45,388 nt of DNA from positions 1 through 45,388 of the forward strand of contig DIFE01000098.1 in assembly GCA_002418985.1 (NCBI GenBank), in the 5' to 3' direction. The stretch's first letter is position 1, and each line of letters begins with the position of its first letter. This document shows, one piece after another, positions 8,761 to 17,446 of the stretch. The notes under the pieces are model-generated. The model had not been told where the DNA came from and ran no database searches. It worked only from the letters and a program-made list of their open reading frames with translations. This DNA comes from Deltaproteobacteria bacterium UBA5756 (GTDB lineage: Bacteria; Desulfobacterota; Syntrophorhabdia; Syntrophorhabdales; Syntrophorhabdaceae). Made by a program: the position numbers and the translations under genes.

Positions 8761-9873
8761 CTATCCACGAAATGTGAGACCGTATTGCGAAAACAAGGCC
8801 CTGTTTTCCGGGGTAAGAAGCCCCCCGTTTGTGGCCTGGATCCCCGTTGTGCCCCACTCGATGTTCCCTTCTATGATCACCGGGCCGCCCGCGGTCACGG
8901 CGAGGTCCCAGCCTATGGCCTTGAGCTCGCTGAAAACCTTCTGTGCCTGCGTCACCGACTCCTTCAATTCATTCCAGTGGGGTACCTCGAGACCCTCGAA
9001 GACCACCCCTGTGAGAGGGTGCCGGGCAACCTGTTTTGCGGATTCCCCCTTGAGAAAACCGGGGCCCCTGAGCCTGCCCGTGGCGATATCAACCTTGATC
9101 ACAATCCCACCCAATGAGAAATTGTCTACGGGGGCCGTTCCCGAACCGGTGCGCAGCATGGCGGCCAGGAATTTCACCTCGTTGTCCCTGGTGAGCAGCG
9201 TGATAAGCCGGATCGTGTTCAGACAGTGGGGGTTGATCCGGCTCATGGCCGGGTGCTGTCTTACCACTTCCTGGACGATGAACTCTTCCCGCTGTCCGTC
9301 CACTCGACCGGCGGCTGTTTCCTGGCCTTGCACGGGTTCCATTTTCGCCCCCTTGCCATCACGAACGACGAAACAGATCCCCTTTCCCTGCATGCCCCGC
9401 ACCGGTTTCAGGATCACCCTTTCGAGCCCCTGCCTGTCCATAAGGCCCAAGAGGGTGGACCCATCGCCCTTGACCGACCCGTTGGAATAGATCCCGTAGA
9501 CCTCGGGAACGGGTATGCCGTGATACCGACACAGGCAGTGGAAAAGGTACTTGTCGTTCACCAGGGAACAGTAATCGTCGTTCCAGAGGCTTTTATACAG
9601 CTTGTGCCTCAGGAGCGGGGCGACGAGCTCGTCCATATATGCCCCGAATTGTTCCCTCTTCTTCACATTGAACCCGAAGAGATAGTAGTTGCGCGGTACG
9701 ACCTTGAGAACAAAGAACAGGTAAAGGCAGTCCATGATCACGAGGAGCTTCGATTTCCCTTCCGCCGCGCCCCCGTCAGGGGAAAAGGGAACGATATCCT
9801 TGAAAAGCGCCGGGAACTGCGCGTAATGGGACAGGTGATGATGGGCCGATCTTAAGATATCAAAGGCTTTCAT
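8761..9873 (-). CDS. Sugar-transfer-associated ATP-grasp protein (alpha-L-glutamate ligase-like)
   Basis: A 370-residue protein of the ATPgrasp_ST type, a different subfamily from the other three ATP-grasp genes here. Recognisable parts are LVNDKYLFHCLCRYHGIPVP, the ATP-binding VILKPVRGMQGKGI, the basic central part NPHCLNTIRLITLLT, DNFSLGGIVI, and the C-terminal metal-binding EGNIEWGTTGIQ. Family members sit in polysaccharide loci and are thought to ligate amino acids, by analogy with glutamate ligases such as RimK; the precise reaction is unproven. The gene follows the giant secreted protein by 24 bp. Its own Shine-Dalgarno is weak, so it is probably co-transcribed. Confidence 0.85.
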   Translation of the reverse strand: MKAFDILRSAHHHLSHYAQFPALFKDIVPFSPDGGAAEGKSKLLVIMDCLYLFFVLKVVPRNYYLFGFNVKKREQFGAYMDELVAPLLRHKLYKSLWNDDYCSLVNDKYLFHCLCRYHGIPVPEVYGIYSNGSVKGDGSTLLGLMDRQGLERVILKPVRGMQGKGICFVVRDGKGAKMEPVQGQETAAGRVDGQREEFIVQEVVRQHPAMSRINPHCLNTIRLITLLTRDNEVKFLAAMLRTGSGTAPVDNFSLGGIVIKVDIATGRLRGPGFLKGESAKQVARHPLTGVVFEGLEVPHWNELKESVTQAQKVFSELKAIGWDLAVTAGGPVIIEGNIEWGTTGIQATNGGLLTPENRALFSQYGLTFRG

Positions 9874-9897
9874 GGGTTGTCCGTGGGTCCGCCCGGG

Positions 9898-12800
9898 CTA
9901 TCGTATCGACGGCGGTTTGAGGTTGAAATTGATCATCTCGTGGATGTCCTGGTATGAGTTGAGATTCTGAAGTATCGCTTCGTCAGTCATCCCGCTCAGG
10001 TAATCCCGGAAATAGGTAAGTCCCGTGTAGCTGTCGGAATCACTCGTCGTGCAATACATGATCCCCCGGTGAAAGGTGCCCGCATAATAATTGCACGAAT
10101 TGCAGGAGGCATAGAACATGCGCGAGTATTTCAGATCACCTTCAGCGACCCCCGTGTTGCCGTAAAGGATCGTCTTGCCGTACGAACCCGAGGAATCATA
10201 GAAATGGGGCTTGTTGTGGTAGGCGTTGTCGGCGATGGACGTGTAGGTCGAACGGACACTCTGGACGTACCCGCTGACCGCCTTTGTGTCGGAACCGGAG
10301 GAGGACCCCACGGTGAGCGTCACGGTGTACGTGCCGGCGGTCCTGAAGGTGTGAACGGGATTCTGCTCGGTGCTCGTGCCACCGTCACCGAAGTCCCACG
10401 CCCACGAAGTTACACTGCCCGAACTGAGATCCAGGAACTGGACCGAGGTCCTTGTCGATACCATTCGGTTTTTCGCCGCGAATTGCGACCTGAGTGTACC
10501 CGTGGAACCCACGGTCATCAGGCCTGTCTTTATCTCCGTATCCTGGGCCCCGCTGCTGCTGGTAATGGTAAGCGAGACGGTGTAGATACCGGATGCCGAA
10601 TAGGTCTTCACGGGGTTCTGCAGGGTGCTCGTCGTCCCGTCTCCGAAATTCCAGAACCAGCTCGCGATGGTGGAACCGCCCGATGAATATATCTCGCTGA
10701 GATCGGTAAAGGTGACTGAAAGCGGCGCAGGGCCGAGCCGTGTGCCGGCGGAGAATTCCGCCTGTAGCCGGTCCGTGAAACCGCTCATGTAATTCAGGCG
10801 TATGGAATCGGCAACCACATTTCCATTGGCACTGTCCGAAAGGCTGACTTTATAGCTTCCCTGACCGAAATAGAAGGTTCCCAGCGGATAACCCGCCGTT
10901 TTGACGGTCTGGTCCACCTCTACGGTAGCAGTACCGCCGCCGTGCTCTATCGTGTATTTCGCGTTTGTAGCGTTCGTGCTCGCCGACTGCCATGTGGCGG
11001 TCACCTGATAGTTCCCCGCCGCTCTCACAACGAGATTCCACACCGCAGTATTCGAACCTGAGCCGGCCGCGTGATACTGATAATTGTACCCGCTGTACTC
11101 TTTCGTATCATCGTCTTCCTTTGCGATGGGCCACGTGCCCGTAAAGTCGCAGCGGTTGTAGTCGGTATCGTTGTTGACTATGAAGTATTCAGGGTTCATG
11201 CCGGGGTCCGGGGCGAGACCGGACGAAGAGAACCAGGCGGGGACGCCGGAGTCCGGAAAGCGTTCGAGATAGCTTCCATTCGCAAGTTCAATCCTGTACA
11301 CCGTTGAATCGCCGGGTACCTTGTATGTCAGGTAATAGTTGTAAGGCGGCACCCCCTCCGAGAACGTGTAGGGCATGATGCCGCTTGTGCCGTTCTTAAA
11401 GACAGGAAGCCAGTTCGGGTATGCCTGGCCGTACTGGACGCCGTCTATCTTCACCGATACCATAGGTGTCGATACGTGCGTAAAACGATCGTCGTCTATA
11501 TAATAGATACCGTCGATCTGCTGGTCGTAAACCTCGTACCCCTGCGCAAAAGTGCCTCCGAGACCGAAGTTTGAGTGACCATTCCAGATGATATGGGCGT
11601 CTTGTTTTTTGAGGGCATTTATAAAATCTTCCGGGGTGTTTACAAAATGGATCGCAAAGTTCTTTCCCGTGCTGGTATTCTGATAGATCCAGCTGTCGCC
11701 GTCCTGCGTCGCTCCGAGGTTTTGAAGAATTATCTTCGCATTGGGCACAAAAACGGCGTCCTTGGCATACCCATCGCCTATGTAGATATGCTCCGTGTTT
11801 GTGCTGATCGCATGGATGAGTTGTGACATCGTCTTCGTATCCGATCCCGCGCTGTTGGTTACGGTCAACGAGATCGTGTAATACCCCGACGTGCTGTACG
11901 TGTGCGCGGGATTTTTTGACGTGCTCGTCGCGCCGTCACCAAAGTCCCAGAGCCACGAGTCAACCGATCCCTGGCTGCGATCACTGAAAGCGACCTTAAG
12001 GGGGGCGTTCCCTTCCACGACATCCGTGGTGAAGTCCGCGACGGGAGAGGTCGCGCTCGTTGCGACAAAACCGACCGCATCAGCACAGGTGCTGGTGGGA
12101 GCCGCCTGCGACGTGATGGTAATGTCATATGTCGTCCCCCCGGTAAAGGAATAGCTGCCGAGGTTGTTCCACGTACCCGCATTCTGGAGCTGATCGATGT
12201 TTACAACCTGCGAACCCCCGGCGTAATTGATGGTGACCGGTATGGTCGAACTTCGCGTGGATGTGGTCGTCCACCACATGGAAACGGCGTACCAGCCGGA
12301 GGCGGGGGGCGTGAATTTCCAGGTGAACATCGCCCCGTCGCGACTCCATACCGAATTGGTCCCGTAGTACGCGGGTGCCGCGGAGATGCCCCAGGTACCG
12401 GTCTTCGATGTGGACGAATCGGTATTGTCTATTATGAGCATGACTGTCAGGGCCTCGGTGACCCCTGCCGACCATTCACCCGATTCGTCCCTGACCCTGA
12501 ATGTGATCGTGTGGTTCCCGGCGCTGAGCGAAGATGCTGCAAAAGAAGCCTCGCTGCCTATGATACCGTCGATGGAGGATTTCCATTCGTAGGCGGTCAC
12601 CGGGCCGGAGACGGGGGTTCCATGGCCCGTGAAGGTTACCGTCTGTCCAACCCTGGCCGGGTTGGGTGATATGGAGTCGATCTGTGCGATAGGGAACGCG
12701 CTTACAAGTGTAAACTTGACCGCATCGGCACAGGTACTCGTGGGGTTTGCCTGTGAGGTAATCGTAATGTCGTACGTCGTCCCTGCAAGGAAGCTGAATG

Positions 12801-13833
12801 TTCCGAGGGCATTCCATTGGCCTGCGTTCTGGAGTTGGTTGATGGTGACACTCTGCGATCCACCCCCGTAATTGATCAGGACCGGTATCGCGGAACTCCG
12901 GCTGGACGTGGTGGTCCACCACAGGGAAACATCGTAATTACCGCTCTGCACGGGCGTGAATTTCCAGGTAAATGTTGCCCCGTCACGGCTCCAAACCGAG
13001 CCGGTTTTGTAATAGTCCGGTGCGGAGGAGGCAGTCCACGTACCTGTCCGTGACGTCCGGGAATCGGTGTTGTCGATGATGACCTCGGCGGAGGGGGTGC
13101 CGACGGTGAGGCCCTGTGTCGCTGCGCTCGACCAGAGGCCCTCGTTGTCCTGAACCCTGAAGGAGATCGTGTGGGTGCCGAAACTGAGGGTCGAGGTGGA
13201 GAAGGACGCGGCGGTGCCGATGGCGCCGTCTATCGAGGAGGTCCACTCATAGGCGGCTATGGTGCCCTCGGTGTCCGTGCCGTGCCCGGTGAAGGTGACA
13301 CTCTCTCCGGGATTGGCCGGGCTGGGCGTAATGGAATCGATGGCTGCCGTTGGCGCCGTGTTGGAGGAGACGAGCCTGAACTGCACCGCGTCAGCACAGG
13401 TGCTCAGGGTGTCGCCGTTGGCCGCGGTGATCATAACGGAGCCGCTGCCATCGAAGTAGAACGTCCCCAGGCTGTTCCACTGGCCCGGGTTCTGCTGCTG
13501 GTTGATGGTTATGTTGCTCGTGCCGCCGGTGTAGTTTATCGCAACGGGAACGCTCGTTGCCCGCGATGACCACCCGGACCACCACATGAGAACCTCGTAG
13601 GTGCCGGGTGATTGTCCGCTCATGGCAAAGGTGTAGGTGGCGCCGTTGCGCGACCAGAGGCTGGAGGCACCGTAGGGGCTGGTGCCGCCCGACAGTGGCC
13701 AGGAGCCGGTATAGGATGTCCCCGTGCCCCCGTTATCGATTATGACGTCGGCGAAGGAAGGGGTTGTGGTGCACAGGAGGAGGAAGACCATCACGCAAAT
13801 CAGGAGTAATAGTCTTTTTTGTCTTGTTCTCAT
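9898..13833 (-). CDS. Giant secreted golvesin/PKD multidomain protein A
   Basis: A 1311-residue exported protein with a signal peptide (hydrophobic LLLLICVMVFLLL, cleavage probably after PSFA near residue 28). Golvesin/Xly CBD-like modules are at about 29-155, 250-378, 466-592 and 884-1016. PKD or PKD-like domains are at about 160-245, 382-465, 597-675, 1024-1108 and 1116-1190. Between them are a conserved region at 676-880 with WNGHSNFGLGG (H753) and a C-terminal region at 1190-1311 with FYASCNSC (C1244). The golvesin and PKD modules suggest carbohydrate binding or an extracellular scaffold. The His and Cys motifs hint at a split clan-CD-like hydrolase, which is inference. There is no PEP-CTERM, LPXTG or type IX sorting tail; the protein ends LKPPSIR. 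A strong Shine-Dalgarno (AAGGAGGAGG) precedes the ATG. Confidence 0.87.
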   Translation of the reverse strand: MRTRQKRLLLLICVMVFLLLCTTTPSFADVIIDNGGTGTSYTGSWPLSGGTSPYGASSLWSRNGATYTFAMSGQSPGTYEVLMWWSGWSSRATSVPVAINYTGGTSNITINQQQNPGQWNSLGTFYFDGSGSVMITAANGDTLSTCADAVQFRLVSSNTAPTAAIDSITPSPANPGESVTFTGHGTDTEGTIAAYEWTSSIDGAIGTAASFSTSTLSFGTHTISFRVQDNEGLWSSAATQGLTVGTPSAEVIIDNTDSRTSRTGTWTASSAPDYYKTGSVWSRDGATFTWKFTPVQSGNYDVSLWWTTTSSRSSAIPVLINYGGGSQSVTINQLQNAGQWNALGTFSFLAGTTYDITITSQANPTSTCADAVKFTLVSAFPIAQIDSISPNPARVGQTVTFTGHGTPVSGPVTAYEWKSSIDGIIGSEASFAASSLSAGNHTITFRVRDESGEWSAGVTEALTVMLIIDNTDSSTSKTGTWGISAAPAYYGTNSVWSRDGAMFTWKFTPPASGWYAVSMWWTTTSTRSSTIPVTINYAGGSQVVNIDQLQNAGTWNNLGSYSFTGGTTYDITITSQAAPTSTCADAVGFVATSATSPVADFTTDVVEGNAPLKVAFSDRSQGSVDSWLWDFGDGATSTSKNPAHTYSTSGYYTISLTVTNSAGSDTKTMSQLIHAISTNTEHIYIGDGYAKDAVFVPNAKIILQNLGATQDGDSWIYQNTSTGKNFAIHFVNTPEDFINALKKQDAHIIWNGHSNFGLGGTFAQGYEVYDQQIDGIYYIDDDRFTHVSTPMVSVKIDGVQYGQAYPNWLPVFKNGTSGIMPYTFSEGVPPYNYYLTYKVPGDSTVYRIELANGSYLERFPDSGVPAWFSSSGLAPDPGMNPEYFIVNNDTDYNRCDFTGTWPIAKEDDDTKEYSGYNYQYHAAGSGSNTAVWNLVVRAAGNYQVTATWQSASTNATNAKYTIEHGGGTATVEVDQTVKTAGYPLGTFYFGQGSYKVSLSDSANGNVVADSIRLNYMSGFTDRLQAEFSAGTRLGPAPLSVTFTDLSEIYSSGGSTIASWFWNFGDGTTSTLQNPVKTYSASGIYTVSLTITSSSGAQDTEIKTGLMTVGSTGTLRSQFAAKNRMVSTRTSVQFLDLSSGSVTSWAWDFGDGGTSTEQNPVHTFRTAGTYTVTLTVGSSSGSDTKAVSGYVQSVRSTYTSIADNAYHNKPHFYDSSGSYGKTILYGNTGVAEGDLKYSRMFYASCNSCNYYAGTFHRGIMYCTTSDSDSYTGLTYFRDYLSGMTDEAILQNLNSYQDIHEMINFNLKPPSIR

Positions 13834-13885
13834 GGTCCTCCTCCTTGTAATCGTGCTTTTTTGCTAAAGCTGCATCGGCCGGCAG

Positions 13886-16800
13886 CTACCTGAGTGAAGG
13901 CGGCTTCAGGTCGAAGTTGAGCATATGGTGTATCGGCTGGATCGAATTGACATATGCCAGGAGCTGCTCGTCCGTATAACCCCTCAGGTAGTATTCGAGA
14001 TAGTTGAGGGCGGTATATGAATTGCTGTCACCGGTGGTGCAGAAAAAGATCCCTCTCTGGAAGGTCCCCGCATAGTAAGGGCAGGAATTGCAGGAACCGT
14101 AGAACATGCGGGAGTACCTGAGATCTTCATCGGGTATCTTCACCCGTCTTGTATCGAGGACCACCTTCCCAAAAGTGATGGGGCTTCCTGTCACCCGTGA
14201 ATAGAAATGTGGCCTGTGATGGGCGGTATTGTCTGCGTAGATCAGGCCGATCATGTTGTGGACAAAATCGGTTTCCGTCTCCGTGTTGCTGCCGTCCGGA
14301 CCGGAGACGATGAGGCTTACCGTATATGCCCCCGGTGTGGTATAAGCGTGAGTGGGGTTTTTCTCCGTACTCGTGGCTCCGTCACCGAAATCCCAGAACC
14401 AATCCGTTATGTTCCCCGAGCTCTGGTCCACAAAATTGACCACGGTCCTGTCGGAACCCATGCGGCTTGAGGAGGTGAATTGGGCCCTCAGCGGAGCCGT
14501 CTGGCCGACCACTATAAAGCCGGTTTTGGTCTCCGTGTCCGTCGCCCCTGTCGAGTCCGTCACGGTGAGGCTGACGGTGTAGATCCCGGGGCTTGAATAT
14601 GTGTGGGCCGGGTGCTGCTGCGTGCTGATGGCTCCGTCTCCGAGGTCCCAGCGCCGCTGGCTGATCGTGGCCATCGGGTCCGACCCGGAATAAAAGCCGC
14701 TGAGATCCGTAAACTGAACGGCCAGCGGTGCAGACCCGGAGATCGCATTGGAACTGAACTCGGCCTGGAATATCTTGTCCGGGTTCGAAAGGGAGCTCAT
14801 AAGAACGGCATCGGCAATGACCCGTGCATTGGCATTGTCATTCAGGCTGATCGTATAGATGCCCGGTTCGAAGTGGTAGGCCCCCAGAAGGTTCGTGAAT
14901 TGGGAGGTTCTCTGGTCGACCTCCACGGTGGCCGAACCGCCCGTGTAGTTGATGGTGTACTTTGCATTGCTGGCGTTGGCGGTGTTCGGCCACCAGGATG
15001 CAAGGACCGCGTAAGTGCCGGGATAGGTGACAACGAGCGTCCACGTCGCCGTATTCGCTCCCGTGCCGGGTGCGTGATACTGGTAGTTGTACCCCAGGTA
15101 ACCGGCGGCCCCCATATAACCGCTTCCCGCTACCTTGCCGAAAGGCCAGGTCCCCGTGAAATTGCAGCGGTTGTAATCCGCGTCGTTGTTGACGATGAAG
15201 TATTCCGGGTTGGCCGTTGGGTCAGGCTCCGCACCGGCGGATGAGTGCCAGGCCGGCGTGGCGGAATCAGGGAAACGTTGCAGATAGCTTCCGTCTTCGA
15301 GTTCGACCCTGTAGAGAGTCGGATCTCCGGGAACCCTGTACGTCAGGTAGTAGTTATAGGGCGGCACCCCCTCCGAGAACGTGTAGGGCATGATGCCGCT
15401 CGTTCCGTCCTTGAAGACCGGCAGCCAGTTCGGGTATGCCTGACCGTACTGGACACCATCAACCTTGAGCGATACCATGTCGGAAGAAAAGTTGGTAAAG
15501 CGACTGTCGTCGATATATCGGATGGAGGTTATCTCCTGGGCGTAGACCTCGTCGATGGTGGCGAACGTCGCCCCGAGCCCGAAGTTCGCATGGCCGTTGA
15601 AAATGATATGCGCGCCTTCCTCCTTCAGGGCCGCCGCCATTGCCTCAGGATCCTTCACGGTATGTATGAAATATCTCTTACCCGTCGTCTGGTTCCGGTA
15701 GGACCAGACGCCGTCGGTCAGCGTCGCCCCCATGTTCTGGAGGAGCGTGTTGGCGCGGGGGATGAAGAGGGCATCGCTGGAATACCCGTCACCAAGATAG
15801 ATGTGCTCCCCATCATTGTCGACACGGATATACTGGCTCTGCGTTTTCGTGTTCGAACCAGCGGAGTTGGTAACCGTCAATGATACCGTATAGATTCCCT
15901 GGGCCGTGTAGGTGTGCGCCGGGTTCTTCTGGGTGCTCGTGGCACCGTCACCGAAATCCCACAGCCAGTTCGTGACAACGCCAAGGCTCTGATCGGTGAA
16001 TTGCACCGTAAGGGGAGGCGTTCCCCAGAACTTGTCCGCGGAGAAATTTGCCGTGGGCACGCCGATCACAGCCGTTGCGAACCTCACCGCATCGGCGCAG
16101 GTGCTCGTCGGGTACGCCTGGGATGTGATGGTGATGTTGTAAGTTGTTCCGGCCGCAAATTCATAGGTGCCGAGGCTGTTCCACTGGCCTGCGTTCAGGA
16201 GCTGATCGACAACAACGGTCTGTGCCCCTCCGGCGTGGCTGATCGCCACCGGCACGGCGGAGCTTCGTGTCGCTGTCGTGGTCCACCACATAAAGACCTC
16301 GGAGTACCCTGCTGCGGAGGGGGTGAATTTCCAGGTAAAGGTCGCCCCGTCGCGGCTCCAGACAGAGTTTGTGCCATAGTAGCCCGAAGCTGCGGAGGTA
16401 CTCCACGTCCCTGTCCTCGATGTCTGGGAATCGGTGTTGTCGATGATGACCTCCGAAGGAGGGGTACCGTTGACAACGAGCGGCGAGGTGACGGCGCTCG
16501 ACCAGAGACCTCCGTTGTCCTTAACCCTGAAGGAGATCGTATGGGTGCCGGAACTGAGGGTCGAGGTGGAGAAGGACGCGGCGGTGCCGATGGCGCCGTC
16601 TATGGAGGATGTCCACTCATAGGCGGCTATGGTACCCTCGGTGTCTGTGCCGTGCCCGGTGAAGGTGACACTCTCGCCGGGGTTGGCCGGACTGGGCGTA
16701 ATGGAATCGATGGCTGCCGTTGGCGCCGTGTTGGAGGAGACGAGCCTGAACTGCACCGCGTCGGCGCAGGTGCTCAGGGTGTCGCCGTTGGCCGCGGTGA

Positions 16801-17206
16801 TCTTAACGGAGCCGCTGCCGTTGAAATAGAAGGTTCCGAGGCTGTTCCACTGGCCCGGGTTCTGCTGCTGGTTGATGATAATGTTGCTCGTACCGCCGGT
16901 GTAGTTTATGGCAACGGGAATACTCGTTGCCCGCGATGGCCACCCGGACCACCACATGAGGACCTCGTAGGTACCGGGGGATTGTCCGCTCATGGCAAAG
17001 GTGTAGGTAGTGCCGTTGCGCGACCAGAGGCTGGAGGCACCGTAGGGGCTGGTGCCGCCCGACAGTGGCCAGGTGCCGGTATAGGACGTCCCCGTGCCCC
17101 CGTTATCGATGATGACATCGGCGAAGGAAGGCACCGCGCCAAGGAAAAGGAGAGACAAAAACAGTAAAATAAACTTTGTAAGGTCTTTCTTTGATAATCT
17201 GACCAT
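13886..17206 (-). CDS. Giant secreted golvesin/PKD multidomain protein B
   Basis: A 1106-residue paralog of the downstream gene. The frame is open 35 codons further upstream, but the ATG at 17206 has AAAAGGAGT at good spacing and starts a proper signal peptide (FILLFLSLLFLGAVPSFA). Golvesin-like modules are at about 31-157, 252-379 and 673-805; PKD domains are at about 162-246, 384-461, 812-897 and 905-985. The conserved core has FNGHANFGLG (H539) and YGSCNSC (C1039), and the protein ends LKPPSLR. It has one golvesin+PKD pair fewer than its neighbour. The first golvesin-PKD pair is almost identical between the two, while the rest has diverged, which points to recent gene conversion. Probably an extracellular EPS-binding, structural or processing protein. 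Confidence 0.87.
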   Translation of the reverse strand: MVRLSKKDLTKFILLFLSLLFLGAVPSFADVIIDNGGTGTSYTGTWPLSGGTSPYGASSLWSRNGTTYTFAMSGQSPGTYEVLMWWSGWPSRATSIPVAINYTGGTSNIIINQQQNPGQWNSLGTFYFNGSGSVKITAANGDTLSTCADAVQFRLVSSNTAPTAAIDSITPSPANPGESVTFTGHGTDTEGTIAAYEWTSSIDGAIGTAASFSTSTLSSGTHTISFRVKDNGGLWSSAVTSPLVVNGTPPSEVIIDNTDSQTSRTGTWSTSAASGYYGTNSVWSRDGATFTWKFTPSAAGYSEVFMWWTTTATRSSAVPVAISHAGGAQTVVVDQLLNAGQWNSLGTYEFAAGTTYNITITSQAYPTSTCADAVRFATAVIGVPTANFSADKFWGTPPLTVQFTDQSLGVVTNWLWDFGDGATSTQKNPAHTYTAQGIYTVSLTVTNSAGSNTKTQSQYIRVDNDGEHIYLGDGYSSDALFIPRANTLLQNMGATLTDGVWSYRNQTTGKRYFIHTVKDPEAMAAALKEEGAHIIFNGHANFGLGATFATIDEVYAQEITSIRYIDDSRFTNFSSDMVSLKVDGVQYGQAYPNWLPVFKDGTSGIMPYTFSEGVPPYNYYLTYRVPGDPTLYRVELEDGSYLQRFPDSATPAWHSSAGAEPDPTANPEYFIVNNDADYNRCNFTGTWPFGKVAGSGYMGAAGYLGYNYQYHAPGTGANTATWTLVVTYPGTYAVLASWWPNTANASNAKYTINYTGGSATVEVDQRTSQFTNLLGAYHFEPGIYTISLNDNANARVIADAVLMSSLSNPDKIFQAEFSSNAISGSAPLAVQFTDLSGFYSGSDPMATISQRRWDLGDGAISTQQHPAHTYSSPGIYTVSLTVTDSTGATDTETKTGFIVVGQTAPLRAQFTSSSRMGSDRTVVNFVDQSSGNITDWFWDFGDGATSTEKNPTHAYTTPGAYTVSLIVSGPDGSNTETETDFVHNMIGLIYADNTAHHRPHFYSRVTGSPITFGKVVLDTRRVKIPDEDLRYSRMFYGSCNSCPYYAGTFQRGIFFCTTGDSNSYTALNYLEYYLRGYTDEQLLAYVNSIQPIHHMLNFDLKPPSLR

Positions 17207-17245
17207 AGCTGTACTCCTTTTTTTTACACTTTCTCGATCGGCCAG

Positions 17246-17296
17246 GACAATCCTGCCCGTCCTGCGGGGCCCTCGCCCCGCTCCGGCGAGATTGTC
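17246..17296 (-). promoter_or_regulatory. Long hairpin in the leader of giant gene B
   Basis: On the minus strand, GACAATC (17296-17290) pairs with GATTGTC (17252-17246). Inside is a second strong stem, GCGGGGC-GAGG-GCCCCGC. The structure ends about 40 bases before the start codon of the giant secreted protein, in the longest gap (240 bp) after the upstream biosynthetic genes. No T-run follows, so it is not a standard intrinsic terminator. It could be an RNA control or stability element. A c-di-GMP riboswitch consensus was looked for in 17207-17446 and not recognised. Confidence 0.4.
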
Positions 17297-17446
17297 GAAC
17301 CAGCGATGCACTTTTTGTCCGGCGCGCGAAACCGCCGGTCATAGACTAAAATTAAGGTAAGAGTGCTTTAGAAGAGGGAAATCTTCCTTTCGCGACACCA
17401 CCGCTCCCTAAAAAGGCCTGCCCTCTGCACGGCAGCCCCTCGGGAA

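Noticed and set aside
15914..17167. Long plus-strand open frame (over 400 codons) opposite giant gene B, and similar ones opposite gene A
   Set aside because: The reading is low-complexity Arg/Gly/Val-rich text mirrored from the repeated golvesin/PKD codons. The minus-strand genes have signal peptides, ribosome-binding sites and recognised domains.
17207..17446. c-di-GMP or other riboswitch ahead of giant gene B
   Set aside because: The conserved GEMM-type sequence elements were looked for and not found; only a hairpin is supported.
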